Positions 18,016 through 28,895 of a stretch of DNA of 64,000 nt are shown one piece after another. The stretch comes from Phytophthora colocasiae. Its lineage: Eukaryota > Oomycota > Peronosporomycetes > Peronosporales > Peronosporaceae. The stretch lies in the NCBI GenBank assembly GCA_018806915.1, contig JAGKQI010000064.1, positions 620,001-684,000 of the forward strand, written 5' to 3'. Under the pieces are notes generated by a model. It did not search any database and was not told the DNA's origin. It saw only the letters and a list, made by a program, of their open reading frames with translations. Position numbers and translations under genes: made by a program. How positions within the stretch are numbered: position 1 is the stretch's first letter; every line of letters begins with the position of its first letter.

Positions 18016-21000
18016 GGCACTGGCACCACGTTGAGAGCTTGACGCAGTTTACAGAACTGCTGTGGGCCTAGCGGCTTAGTAAAAATGTCTGCCAAGTTAT
18101 CTTCACTTGGGCAGTACTCCACACGGAACACCTTGCGTTCCACAAAGTCCCTAACCTTGTGAAATTTCAAATCCACACTTCGAACTTTGTATCCACTGCT
18201 CACTTCTTCCATCACTTTGATAGTAGCTTGGTTGTCCTCGTACAGGACTGTTTGCTCTGTCCGTCGGAGCTTCAGCTCTTTGCACAAATTGTGCGTCCAC
18301 ATGATCATAGTTGAACACTCACTAGCAGCCACAAATTCAGCACTGCAAGTATCATCCGTCATGATCGACTGCTTCTTACTCTTGTAGGCGAAAGTGCAGC
18401 CATTGAGCTGAAGAACATAGCCAGTGATAGACTTACGATCATCCTTCTCGTTTCCTAAATCCGCATCAGCATAGGCCACTAACCGTATTCCTCTCGGTAT
18501 AGGCTTGATCCATACCAAGCCATAGTCACGTGTACCTTGTAGATACCGCAGAACACGTTTTGCCATCACTTCATGCTCCTTCGTGAAACAGGTAAGGAAT
18601 TTGCCAAGTGTTCGCACTGCATTGGCGATATCTGGCCGAGAACAACTCACCAGATACTGCAACGAACCTACAATGCATTGATAGTCCATGTCCGGATTGC
18701 TATTCACGCATACCACTTCTTTGTCAGGGTCACCAGGAAGAGGAATATTACCCTTGGTCTGTGGTGTTGGCATGGGCTTGCATTTGTCCATCTTGAACCG
18801 TTCAAGAATTCTTCCAATGTATCCTCGCTGAGAAATCGTCAGCGATAGACCTGGGATGTACTTAATTTCCATCGATAGTAAGTGATTCACGTTTCCTAGG
18901 TCCTTCACTTGAAACTTATTGGCGAGTTCAGTCAACACCAGCTTGGTGTTCTCCGCAGACGCAGCAATCACAATGTCATCCACGTAGAGAGTCAGAAAGA
19001 TAGGACTACTGTCAACCCAGCGATAGTAAATGCCTCCATCCATCTTTGATCTCTTAAAGCCACACTCCTTCAAATAATTGTCAAGTGTCTGGTACCACAT
19101 CCGCGGTGCCTGTTTCAAACCATAAAGGCTCCGAAGCAATTTACACACTCGCCCAGTTCCATCGTCAAAGAATTCTGGTTGCTTCATGTAAATCTCTGCA
19201 TCAATGGGCCCGTTGAGAAAAGCTGTCACAATGTCAATGTGACGGCACTCTAAGTTGTAGTGTAGAGCCAGCAGAAGAATCAATCTTACTGCTTCCATAC
19301 ACACCACCGGAGCGTAAGTCTCCCAGAAGTCCAAGCCGTACTTTTGTTGACAGCCCCTAATAGTTATCCGGGCTCGATGTCTCTCAACTTGGCCTTGAGC
19401 ATTGCGCTTACGCACAAACACCCATCTACTGGTCAACACCTTCACGCCCTCTGGTTTCTCCACTAGTTCCCATGTTTTATTTCTCAACATTTCACTGTAC
19501 TCTTTGTTCAGAGCTTCAATCCACTGTTCTGCATCCGGCGCATCCAAAGCTGCTTGCACTGAGACTGGATCCATCACTGCATGCATGGCCTGGATCACCA
19601 GACTCTCTGGCAACTCTAACTCATAGTCTTTCATGCGGACGTTGGGTCTGTGAATTCGTGATGAGCGCCGAAACGATTCTCCAGCACCAAACTCTTCATC
19701 ACTCTCTTCTTCAAAGACGTCACGATAATCTGAGTCACTCCCATGTTCACTTCCAGACTCATTATCTCCCACTGAGCTTTGATATCTTTCCATTGGTTCA
19801 CCCGAAGCTATAACACCTTCAACTTCCTCCTCCACATCGCCATCATCAGCATTCTGCACGTCAACAGAGGCTCGCAGCTCCCGTTGAGGCGTTGAGAGGC
19901 TGTTAGGCTCACCCAAAGCTTCCTCGAGATCACTGCCTCCATTATGTAGCTGGTTGTACTCAAAGTACTCAACCTGGCGTTGCGGTACATCTAACGGTGA
20001 CAGCCGAGCATCAGCCAAAGGCACTCTCGATGGAGACAAGCTCGACGGTTTAGCCACAGGATTCCCCGCACTAACCGGAGACTGCTCTACCACACCACTA
20101 AGTTGTCCACTACCGAGTGCATTTGCAAGACGTTGACGTTTTGCAGGAGGTGCAGCCAACTCATTACGAGTCACTGCTGCCATAACAGGAAGTCGAACCA
20201 CAATCACATCCGGAAGACTGTAATGTCCACGCTGGTACCGATTTGCCAATAAATGCTCCACATATGAACACTCCACGGTCCAGCTCTCATCAAACTCCAC
20301 TGAACGTCTCTCATTAATGTCTCCATTTCGTAGATTCAAAATGCGAAACCCTTCTGAGTTCTTCGCGAATCCAAGGAAAAGACCCAATTTACCAGGATTC
20401 TCCAGCTTGTTAGTGCGTAGCACCTTGGGCGTGAACTCGTGCACAACACATCCCCACACACGCATGATTCCAACGTATGGCTTCTCACCAAATCGTCGCG
20501 CGTAAGGTGTGTCACCATCTAGGCATCGAGACGGACTTACATTCACTACTTTTACCGCAAACGTAAAAGCTTCACCCCATAACAGGTCTGGCATGTTCGC
20601 AGTTGTCAGCAAACTACGCACGCGTGACAACAAGACGCCGTTCATCTTTTCGACAAGCCCATTTTCCTCAGGACTGTAAGCATTTGTCCACATGAACTCT
20701 ACTCCTTCCGCCATGAGAAATGCTTTCATCCGTTTATTTACTAGCTCCTTTCCTCGGTCACACGAGAATACTTCGACTCTGTGCCCTTGGGCCAGCAACC
20801 ACTTCACGTGGCTCATCGCAACAGTAGTGGCTTCTTCCTTTGCTTTCATCAAGAAACCCCACACGTATCGTGTTGCTTCATCTTGTATCAGCTGGAAATG
20901 CTTGTAGCCATGGTGAGTTTCCACTCCTACATAGCACATATCCGACATCAGCTTCTGGTAACATTCGGTAGTCCGTCTTGTTATTGTCTTCTTATGCGAC

Positions 21001-21722
21001 ATACGCTTGAGTTTCGATGCCCGACATGTCCAGCATTTGTCAGTTGGTTCTTCCGTATTATCACTATCCAAGCCCTCAAACCCAGTAGCCGTCTCATGCG
21101 AAATCATTTGTCGCAATGCTGGATAATTCAGATGAGCATACCGTAGGTGCCATCTCTCAAGAGCGCTTGTATCCCGTTTAGCTGCTTGTGAGATAATATG
21201 TACTTCACGATCTCCACAGGATCTCGCTTGTAGTCGATAACGACCTCGTTTCTTCTCCAGTCTGAGCTTCACTTCATTTTTCATCAGGTAGCAGCAGGCT
21301 ATTCCATTCTCCCGTTCGAAAGCCATTTTCCACCCATGTTCTTCAAGTAAGTGAGAACTCAACAGGTTATCCGGTCCAGTAGGCGTATGAACAGTACCAA
21401 TCAGAGTCAAAACTTCCTCTTGGTTTCCGTTTAAATTGGTCACAATAACTCGCACATCACCAAGTAGCCGCTCTCCTTTCGGTTGACCATCGAAGTCGAG
21501 AAAAAGGTGTTCTTTATCTCGATGTGGGTTGTCCAACAAGCTCATGTCAGTACAGACATGTACGTCAGTTGCTGTATCCAGAACCCACTCTGTCATTCCA
21601 GACTTCCGAGAACGAGTGTCAACTGCAGTCGCACCAATCTTGCGCACTGTTAATGCATCAACACTCTTCTTTCCACCTTTATTATCACCTCCTTGCTTAT
21701 TCTGCCAACGCTTGGCTTCCAT
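18003..21722 (-). CDS. Copia-A protease, integrase, RT, RNase H
   Basis: 1239-codon minus-strand frame. Order: protease-like WVLDTATDVHVC (DTA where DSG is usual), pre-integrase LERWHLRYAHLNYPALR with CWTCRASK, integrase core with LMSDMCYVG and NAYSPEENGLVEKMNG, Copia RT (NKTWELVE, TAFLNGPIDAEIYMKQP, LYVDDIVIAA), and RNase H (AYADADLGNEKDDRKS, LYEDNQATIKV). Internally the ORF is uninterrupted. Its last residues are an artefact: Gypsy-A inserted 13 nt before the apparent stop, and the native end is at 4285-4346. Upstream, the same frame continues through the zinc knuckle, which holds a TAG. Confidence 0.9.
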   Translation of the reverse strand: MEAKRWQNKQGGDNKGGKKSVDALTVRKIGATAVDTRSRKSGMTEWVLDTATDVHVCTDMSLLDNPHRDKEHLFLDFDGQPKGERLLGDVRVIVTNLNGNQEEVLTLIGTVHTPTGPDNLLSSHLLEEHGWKMAFERENGIACCYLMKNEVKLRLEKKRGRYRLQARSCGDREVHIISQAAKRDTSALERWHLRYAHLNYPALRQMISHETATGFEGLDSDNTEEPTDKCWTCRASKLKRMSHKKTITRRTTECYQKLMSDMCYVGVETHHGYKHFQLIQDEATRYVWGFLMKAKEEATTVAMSHVKWLLAQGHRVEVFSCDRGKELVNKRMKAFLMAEGVEFMWTNAYSPEENGLVEKMNGVLLSRVRSLLTTANMPDLLWGEAFTFAVKVVNVSPSRCLDGDTPYARRFGEKPYVGIMRVWGCVVHEFTPKVLRTNKLENPGKLGLFLGFAKNSEGFRILNLRNGDINERRSVEFDESWTVECSYVEHLLANRYQRGHYSLPDVIVVRLPVMAAVTRNELAAPPAKRQRLANALGSGQLSGVVEQSPVSAGNPVAKPSSLSPSRVPLADARLSPLDVPQRQVEYFEYNQLHNGGSDLEEALGEPNSLSTPQRELRASVDVQNADDGDVEEEVEGVIASGEPMERYQSSVGDNESGSEHGSDSDYRDVFEEESDEEFGAGESFRRSSRIHRPNVRMKDYELELPESLVIQAMHAVMDPVSVQAALDAPDAEQWIEALNKEYSEMLRNKTWELVEKPEGVKVLTSRWVFVRKRNAQGQVERHRARITIRGCQQKYGLDFWETYAPVVCMEAVRLILLLALHYNLECRHIDIVTAFLNGPIDAEIYMKQPEFFDDGTGRVCKLLRSLYGLKQAPRMWYQTLDNYLKECGFKRSKMDGGIYYRWVDSSPIFLTLYVDDIVIAASAENTKLVLTELANKFQVKDLGNVNHLLSMEIKYIPGLSLTISQRGYIGRILERFKMDKCKPMPTPQTKGNIPLPGDPDKEVVCVNSNPDMDYQCIVGSLQYLVSCSRPDIANAVRTLGKFLTCFTKEHEVMAKRVLRYLQGTRDYGLVWIKPIPRGIRLVAYADADLGNEKDDRKSITGYVLQLNGCTFAYKSKKQSIMTDDTCSAEFVAASECSTMIMWTHNLCKELKLRRTEQTVLYEDNQATIKVMEEVSSGYKVRSVDLKFHKVRDFVERKVFRVEYCPSEDNLADIFTKPLGPQQFCKLRQALNVVPVPVAT

Positions 21723-22193
21723 ACCCGCAGATTGTTTCTGGTTTTGGTTTTGAGAATTATCATCAGGTTTCTCGTTAGGGCAATTAGGCCGAATGTGGCC
21801 CTGCTCACCGCACTTCTAGCAAACAACTTTCTTGTTTTTACCAGAATTCCCATCCTTGTTGTTCTGCTTTGCCTTGTATCTCCCTCGGCGCTTTTTCTTG
21901 CTATTTCCTCCACTATCAGCTCCAGAATTCGTCTTTTGCTTACTAGTAGATCCAATCGCCCTAGGAGCATCCGCGACATTCTCGTCCAGAGCCTCCTCCG
22001 CAAGGAGAGCATTCATCACTTGCGCGGATGTGGGTGGCATCAGTTGAGTTCCAGGTAAGGCAAGTGCAGCATAGTGGCGTGAGAACTGACGCACAACGTC
22101 TCGGTGTGTCCGAGTCACATTGGCCAGAAGAATTTCAGCAAACTCTTCGTCACTTATCACTTTGCCATAATGTGAAAGTTCTCTACGCTTCAA
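21723..22193 (-). pseudogene. Copia-A Gag C-terminal part with broken zinc knuckle
   Basis: In frame with pol. A helical segment (FAEILLANVTRTHRDVVRQF) is followed by a Lys/Arg-rich RNA-binding stretch. The CCHC knuckle then reads C-stop-K-C-G-E-Q-G-H-I-R-P-N-C: the TAG at 21816-21818 replaces the residue after the first cysteine. Translation would end inside the knuckle. Confidence 0.8.
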
Positions 22194-22208
22194 CTGGATA
22201 TCTCGAAG

Positions 22209-22982
22209 TCAATCAGTCATTTCCAAATCACGATTGTACTTACTCGAGTATAGCTGTTCACGAGCAAAAATGTAGTTCGCATACTCTCGCTTGGTCTGTT
22301 TGTTTTCAAAGCGAACCCACATATCCTTCGCAGAAACCTCGTGGCATATTAACTCCGCGTCTACCTCAGGGATACCACGTAAAATCGCCTCTCGAGCAGC
22401 ATTATCCCGTGCGTCAAAATCAGCTTGCAGGTTTACATCGTAGAGTGGACGTATCTCCGTACCGTCAATCAAACTCCACAAACCTAAGCGAGTCAAATAC
22501 GTCTTCAGCTGCACCGCATAAAGATCAAAACTGCTCTTCATTACAGGAGGTTTGTTCGAGATGTCCTTAATTCCACCTCCACCACCTCCAACGGGGCGAC
22601 TAATATGAGTACCAATTGCTCCTGAGCCATACATACCAGTAGGAAATCCATAACTGTGTGCCATTCCAGTACCAGGCAACGTTGTAAAGGACGGTATGCC
22701 CGTGGCCCCAACACTAGCCACAGAAGATTGAGACCCCATTACCACGGGTAGTGGCATTGTTGCTTGTCTACCGGTCATCACACTTGAAAACGTAAATCCA
22801 CCGGACATGTTGCTCCCAGTAGTACCCAACACTCCAATAGAAGCTGCCGATGTAGTTGCTGTGGGTATTACAACACTAGCCGAACTCGATACATTTGGTC
22901 CAACGCTTCCAGCTGCCGTTGTCCCCACCATCGAGGTACTACTTGCTGACGAGGCAGCAGTACTTGTCTGTGGTGTCGCCAT
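22209..22982 (-). CDS. Copia-A Gag N-terminal part
   Basis: 257 codons from ATG 22982. The first ~150 residues are Ser/Ala/Thr/Gly-rich and low in complexity. The rest matches the Copia gag (UBN2-type) pattern: FDLYAVQLKTYLTRLGLWSL, AREAILRGIP and DMWVRFENKQTKR. It stops at TGA 22209-22211. The same frame goes on to the next segment, so the TGA is most simply a nonsense mutation (for example CGA to TGA). Confidence 0.8.
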   Translation of the reverse strand: MATPQTSTAASSASSTSMVGTTAAGSVGPNVSSSASVVIPTATTSAASIGVLGTTGSNMSGGFTFSSVMTGRQATMPLPVVMGSQSSVASVGATGIPSFTTLPGTGMAHSYGFPTGMYGSGAIGTHISRPVGGGGGGIKDISNKPPVMKSSFDLYAVQLKTYLTRLGLWSLIDGTEIRPLYDVNLQADFDARDNAAREAILRGIPEVDAELICHEVSAKDMWVRFENKQTKREYANYIFAREQLYSSKYNRDLEMTD

Positions 22983-23050
22983 AGAGAAGGCAACACTGAA
23001 GCCTGAGAGTGTTAGTTCTCACGGTCTTCGACGCTTGGGCTCAGTACCTA

Positions 23051-23277
23051 TTAGCTTTAGGCACAGAAGACACAAACAACTGCTCGCCCACTCAGCACAA
23101 TTGGGATTGCGAGAGAACTACGACTGAGCGCAGTATCTGTTATCAGTAGGCTACAGTATACAATACTAAAGGTAAATATACTCTGCGACGAGACTCAGCA
23201 TTACCAAGACCGAATTCACCACTTCAACTGCGGAGAGAAACTTGGAACACGACAGACGCCAACTGCCGTTGTTCACA
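23051..23277 (-). repeat. Copia-A 5' LTR
   Basis: Pairs with 4068-4271. It ends (plus-strand sense) in gttgttcaca and abuts a second LTR fragment on its right. Confidence 0.85.
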
Positions 23278-23412
23278 ATTAGCTTTAGGCACAGAAGACA
23301 CAAACAACTGCTCGCCCACTCAGCACAATTGGGATTGCGAGAGAACTACGACTGAGTGCAGTCTTTGTTATCAGTAGGCTACAGTATACAATACTAAAGG
23401 TAAATATACTCT
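23278..23412 (-). repeat. Second Copia-A-type LTR fragment in tandem
   Basis: Repeats the first ~135 bp (plus-strand sense) of the LTR, from attagctttaggc to tatactct, then diverges. It lies head-to-tail against the complete 5' LTR with no gap. Confidence 0.8.
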
Positions 23413-23585
23413 GACTGTGATCTACTGCATAGAAACACTAGGAAGCTTATACAGTCAAAGTTTAGATCGCGAGGACGGCAGCCGGAGCCGCCGGGTACAC
23501 GCCCGGTATGCGGGGCTGATGCAGAGCTCGCCCTGAGCGCTTTCGGCGTTGACCGCTAAAAATAAAATAAAATTACATGAACATA

Positions 23586-23866
23586 TGTCGCCGATTACGA
23601 CCTCGATTCAAGTTGTTCAAGCTGTGCTCACGCCGGGCACCAATGGCGGAGTTGGGCGCACGCCTCGGCGCCTTCCGATGGCGGCGCGATTGTGTCACGA
23701 GGTCTGGGTGGACTCGAGGCACGCTGCATGAGACTTCAGTGGGCTACTGGCACGCGCCCACGATTGCATGTTTGGCGCGGTGAAGGACAGCCTTCCGTGC
23801 CCAAGTTTCCTTTTGCTTTTGCTCATTAATAAACTTTCCTTATCGGAAACCCTGGGTATCGCGACA
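23586..23866 (+). repeat. Gypsy-C 5' LTR (281 bp)
   Basis: TGTCGCCGATT...GTATCGCGACA, identical to the 3' copy by eye. Confidence 0.95.
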
Positions 23867-24057
23867 AAGCTAGCTTTGCGCTCATCGAAGTGTGAGTTTG
23901 TTAGTCTCGGGCGACGAGCGTCCGGTTCTTCGTTCTTCAGTGCGTGCGACGACTGGAGATTTTCGTTGACGCCGAGTTCAAGTACTGAATCGCGTCGTTT
24001 AAGTACGAGCGGTGTGCCAATCATTTAAGTGCGGATACCGTTAAGTTCGCAGTTGAA

Positions 24058-25206
24058 GTGCACTGCAACCCCAAGATATCGGGGACGCGCTACACTGTGG
24101 ACTTGGATGGAGATGTGGAAATGTCAATTCCACACCCCATCTTTGAAGTCATTAAGGCTCCCGAGCTCTGCAGCTGGGAGCATGCTGCCCTCGTCGAATG
24201 GCTCCGCGAATGGGAGCGATACGAGGAGAAGATGCGCGCACGCTGTGCTACTACTGGTGAAACCTTCGAGAACGTGGTGTCAACAGTGAAAGGCGCTGTC
24301 AAGCGGGGCACGCTGAAGAATCTGGCTACCTATGTGCTAAAGAAGGGAGTGGATTCTGTGACGGACGCTTACATCATGGCCGCTGTGAAAGCACGCTGTC
24401 AATCTCTCAAGAATGGGTTCGTCCCTGATGTCACGACTTTGTTCCGTCAACGTCTGAAAATGAATCTCGCTAATGATGACTGTGATGCGAGGGTCTTTCG
24501 CTACTACGAGGACTTTAACAGTATTGTGGAAGACAACGGGCTGCAAGGACTTATTGGAGCAGGTCAGCAGGACGACGGAGACTACAAGAGCAGGATGAAG
24601 GCTCGGTGTCAGCTGCTGATCGACAACCTTCAACCTCCGGTGCTAAAAGCGCAAATCAGCCGCTTAGTGGACTTAGAGAGACATGACTGCAAATCTGATG
24701 ATATTGCGCTCTTCGACCTGATACTGGAACATGCGAAGGTCTAGCAGCGGTTCCACCGGATGTCTCAAGAGAATGAATCTAAGGCTGATTCGAAGGGAAG
24801 CAAGGTCGAGAAGAAGCCCCAGCGAGCTGCGAGCTCGAAGCCTCCGCCCCCACGTACATCGACACCCGCTGCTGCCGCTTCAGGTGGCACAACGTCGTTA
24901 ACACCTCGCCCAACGCGTGCTCCTCCCCATGACGGTTGCCTGGTTTGCAAAGGAGCCCACTGGATGAATGACTGCCCCGTTGCGACGGACGCACAGCGAG
25001 AAGAAGCTCTAAAGCAATTTCGAGAGGCCAAGGAAAAACGATTGACTGCACGATCGAAAATGGCCCGGTCTGTCACTCCCTCGGGCTCGGTTCGTATAAA
25101 TGGACTGTTGGAAGTCCGTTACCTGCCGGACACTGGCAAACTATTCTGGACTCGCTACGTGCCGTGCAACCGTTGCTTACCACAACATCACTGCCTACAC
25201 CGGTGA
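24058..25206 (+). pseudogene. Gypsy-C Gag and start of protease
   Basis: ATG is at 24058. A 228-codon gag part (PIFEVIKAPEL, FRYYEDFNSIVEDNGLQGLIG, RMKARCQLLIDNLQPP) stops at TAG 24742-24744; the same frame continues from CAG (QRFHRMSQ). A Lys/Pro/Ala-rich linker and a single zinc knuckle (CLVCKGAHWMNDC) follow. The protease starts with VRYLPDTG, then loses frame: against Gypsy-D about 26 nt are deleted directly after the catalytic DTG. The rest of protease is in the next ORF. Confidence 0.8.
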
Positions 25207-26156
25207 TGCTGGAAATGGCTGATGGCCGGCAGCTGGGGTGTACCAAGGAAGTCCTGCTGGATGTGGAGCTGTCTACGGTCACTGGACCGGTGATGTTGCG
25301 TTCAGTATCCCGCCTCGTTATTGAGGGCGAAAGTGATGAGTTTTTGTTGGGACGTGATGTTCTAAAGGGTCTTGGAATTGACGTCGAGCAGCAGCTTGCG
25401 CAACTGGCTGGACCTTCACTACTTGATGTGGAAAGTGATGAATTCCCAGTCGGCGACGAGATTCCCAACACAGAGCAGTCGACGGATACACCGGACGACA
25501 TCAGCACACTCACCCAATTACTGGACCGTGCCGTTGCGAATGGATTACCTGTAGAGCATGTTGACGCCGTCCGTGAGCTGCTGGAAGCATTCCCAGATGT
25601 GTGGCGTGAAGCTGTCGGTGCAGACCCTCCCGCCAATGTCGACCCGCCACAAGTCACTATACAGCCAGGTGCAGTACCGCACCGAAGCTCTCCGCGCAAA
25701 TACGCACCCATGCAGTCTCAGTTCATACGAGATTACGTGAAATCTCTAGTCGACAGTGGGCTAGTGGAGCAGAACAACGCTTCGCGGTGGGCATGCGCAG
25801 TTGTCCCAGTACGAAAGCCAGGCACGCAAGACAAGTTTCGGTTGACCATCGATTACCGGCCGGTCAACAAAGTCACCGTTCCTATCGTAGGCACAATGCC
25901 ATCAACTGCCACGACACTAAATGCCTTCGAAGGAATGAAAGTGTTCGGTCGCGTCGACTTCACACAAGGATTCTGGCAGCTGCCTCTACATGAAGACAGT
26001 CGAGAGGTGTTCTCATTCGTCACGCCAGATGGGGTGTATACGCCGACGCGTGTACCTCAAGAGGCCATGGACTCGGCACTGCACTTTCAGAGCCAAATCC
26101 AAGCCAAGCTGGCACCTCTGATCCCGAAATCAGCGCTCGTGTGGTCGACGACGTGA
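25164..26156 (+). pseudogene. Gypsy-C protease remainder and RT fingers/palm
   Basis: Continues protease (LEMADGRQLGCTKE, LLGRDVLKGLGID), then RT (WACAVVPVRKPG, KFRLTIDYRPVNKVTVP, RVDFTQGFWQLPLHEDS). The frame is lost at about 26140 by one base at the catalytic VDD motif, and RT goes on in the ORF starting at 26141. Confidence 0.82.
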
Positions 26157-27697
26157 TTTTATTTGCGCCAACTATTCCCGAGTTCTTAGAGACGCTCCGA
26201 GTTTTCGTTGGGATCGTCCAAGCAGCCAACTTCAAGCTTAATGCCGCTAAGTCATCGCTATTTGAACTGGAGATCAAGTGGTGTGGACGCCATATATCCA
26301 GCGATGGCATTCGCCATGACCCCGAGCGCGTCAGCGCTCTTGCCGAGTTGCCCCTGCCGTCCACGATCGCTGAGCTACAATACTTCGTATGTGCTACGAA
26401 TTGGCTACACGATTCGTTACCCGACTATGCTCGTCTCATTGCTCCGCTACAGGACAAGTTGAATGCCGAACGCAAGAGAATCGGTCGGCGTAATCGCAAT
26501 GCGCTCAATGTAGCCACCTCATGGATGGAAGATGAAGAAGCTGCTTTCGACTCAGTTGTGAAATTGGTTCGGGATTCGGCTCTCATGGCATTCCCTGATC
26601 CAGCTGCAGAGATGCTCCTATTCACTGATGCATCTGCTCTCGGGTACAGCATCATTGTTACCCAAGTCTGGAACTGGGACCCACTGCTGCCTGTTGACCA
26701 ACAGCAACATGAAATGATCGTGTGTAAGGGTGGAGTTTTCAAGCACTCAGAGGAGAACTGGTCGGTGGTGGAAAAGGAGGCGTTCCCGATCGTTAAAGCT
26801 TGCCACGATCTTGAATACCTCCTTCTTCGTCCACTTGGATTCAGGTTGTACTGTGACCACGCCAATCTGGCGTACATTTTTGCGCCTGGAGTTGAGCTCA
26901 AGAAACACGTCCGAGACCGCTTGCAGCGCTTGTCGATGCGTCTCTGTGGTCTCCACTATGTGATTGAACACATTCCTGGGGAGAAGAATGTCTGGGCAGA
27001 CATCGTCTCACGCTGGCACGCACGGGACGTGGTTCGTGTTGCCGCTGTACGCACTCGCAGCCAGCTTGCTACCCCTGTGGAGGACCTATCGCAAATCCGC
27101 CCCCTAGCTGATGACAACTTTGTCTTTCCTACTCGTGACGAAGTCCGCCGTGCTCAGGAAGACGCCCCTCGCGAACGCTCCACGCTGTCGAATTTCGTGG
27201 AGGGGGAGGGTATGGTTACCATCGACGGCCGTCTCTGGATTCCCACCGCAGCAAAGGAACTTCTCGCTCGAATTTTCATAGTCGCCCACTGTGGTGCTCA
27301 CGGTCATCGTGGGCAAGAACCGATGGCCCTGGTGATCAAGGAGCGGTTTTTCATCGCAAGGCTGGAAGTTCAGGTTGCAACATTCGTCCGACAATGCTTG
27401 CTGTGCAAGCACTTTAAAGGACCACGCTTGATCTCGCGACCGTATGGACCATTATTGACACCAACGCAGCGCAATGAGAGTGTCCATCGGGACTTCTTGA
27501 CTCTTGGCGACGGATTCGGCGACACAAAGTATCTTCTCGTCGTGAAGGACGGCCTATCGCATTTTTGCGAGCTATTTCCTTGCACCTCTCCGACCGCGTA
27601 TATTGCTGCTGAGTCCCTAAGCATGTGGTGTGCGCGCTACGGAACTCCAAAACTGCTGCGCTCTGACCAAGCTCGCACTTCAAGAATGAGGTGGTGA
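26141..27697 (+). pseudogene. Gypsy-C RT thumb, RNase H, integrase
   Basis: Starts with VDDVILFA of RT, then the connection (LQYFVCATNWL), RNase H (LLFTDASALGYSI, KHSEENWSVVEKEAFPI), the HHCC zinc module of integrase (HCGAHGHRG, CLLCKHFKG) and the first half of the core (HRDFLTLGDGFGD, LLVVKDGLSHF). A frameshift at about 27680, at the second catalytic Asp region (LLRSDQ), ends the ORF. Confidence 0.85.
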
Positions 27698-28580
27698 AAC
27701 ACTTGGCGTCGAGATTGAAAATGGAGCTCGACTTTACTCCCGTCTACTCTCCATGGGTGAACGGAACAGTGGAGAGACTCAATAAGGATGTACTTCAAGT
27801 CACTCGAGCGCTACTACTGGAATACTCTCTTGATACTAGTGAATGGCCGTACCTGGTGCCAGCTATCTAGGCCAATTTGAACCATACTCCGGTTCACTCA
27901 CTTGCTGGCCACGCCCCAATCGAAGTTTTCATTGACCTGCCCGCAATGTTGGCGTTGGATACTATCGTCGTGCCAGCCGACGGTAATAGAAGCGAACGCG
28001 TCGTGGATCTGGACAACGTTGGTGATTCAGTTGATCGCATCCGTTTATCGCTGCATGATCTGCATCGAGAGGTGACGGACGAAAGAGAAAGGCAGCGGCT
28101 CCGAGACATGGCGTCACACAAGGGCAGTCTCGCCAACTTCGACATCGGCGATTTCGTCCTGTGGTCTAAGATTGATCAAAGGCTGCCAAATCACAAGCTG
28201 CTTGGACACTGGATCGGCCCATTTCGAATTATTGCAGCTCTACCTCACTCCTTCGAGATTGAACACCTCATCACCGGAAGTACCAGGTCCACGCCTCGCG
28301 CCTAAAGTTCTACGCAGACAGTGAGCTCAATGTGACCGAGGAACTGTTGGAGCTAGTGGCGAATCAAGGCATGCTGATCGGAGTCGAAGGATTCGTTGAC
28401 CATCGATTCAATTCGACTGCCAAGCGCTGGGAGCTTCTCGTGTCGTGGTTGGGTTTGCAGGCCATTGAGAATTCATGGGAGCCGCTGACTACGCTCCTCC
28501 AAGATGTACCTGAAAAGGTTCACGGCTACGTGATGACCAGCGAGGATGAGGAACTACGTAGTCAAGTTGACTATCAATGA
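27698..28580 (+). pseudogene. Gypsy-C integrase end and chromodomain
   Basis: Integrase core end (YSPWVNGTVERLNKD) is followed by TAG at 27868-27870, then NHTPVHSLAGHAP and the GPF-type module (KLLGHWIGPFRII). After one more frameshift near 28285 comes a chromodomain (VDHRFNSTAKRWELLVSW, NSWEPL) ending at 28580. It marks a chromovirus and is the expected targeting module. Confidence 0.8.
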
Positions 28581-28614
28581 GCAACGCCCGTCGTGATCAA
28601 GCTTTGGAGGGCAG

Positions 28615-28895
28615 TGTCGCCGATTACGACCTCGATTCAAGTTGTTCAAGCTGTGCTCACGCCGGGCACCAATGGCGGAGTTGGGCGCACGCCTCGGCGC
28701 CTTCCGATGGCGGCGCGATTGTGTCACGAGGTCTGGGTGGACTCGAGGCACGCTGCATGAGACTTCAGTGGGCTACTGGCACGCGCCCACGATTGCATGT
28801 TTGGCGCGGTGAAGGACAGCCTTCCGTGCCCAAGTTTCCTTTTGCTTTTGCTCATTAATAAACTTTCCTTATCGGAAACCCTGGGTATCGCGACA
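28615..28895 (+). repeat. Gypsy-C 3' LTR (281 bp)
   Basis: Identical by eye to the 5' LTR. It is preceded by purine tract tttggagggcag. Confidence 0.95.

Larger units (their letters stand above)
4068..23277 (-). mobile_element. Copia-A retrotransposon, interrupted by Gypsy-A
   Basis: Minus-strand Ty1/Copia element. Its 5' LTR is at 23051-23277, gag-pol reads leftward from 22982 to 18016, and the last codons and 3' LTR lie beyond the Gypsy-A insertion, at 4346-4068. Without the 13,669-bp insertion (and one copy of the 4-bp duplication) it is about 5.5 kb, a normal Copia length. A GGTACTGAGCCC stretch just inside the 5' LTR is a possible primer site, and a purine tract (AAGTGGGAG) abuts the 3' LTR. 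Two in-frame stops and the insertion make it inactive. Confidence 0.88.
23586..28895 (+). mobile_element. Gypsy-C: 5.3 kb chromodomain Ty3/Gypsy element, defective
   Basis: LTRs of 281 bp (23586-23866 and 28615-28895) read identical by eye. They are flanked by a perfect 5-bp duplication ACATA (23581-23585 and 28896-28900). Inside are gag, protease, RT, RNase H, integrase and a chromodomain, but the coding region has two stop codons, a deletion in protease and at least three frameshifts. No tRNA primer site starting TGG follows the 5' LTR. Confidence 0.93.
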
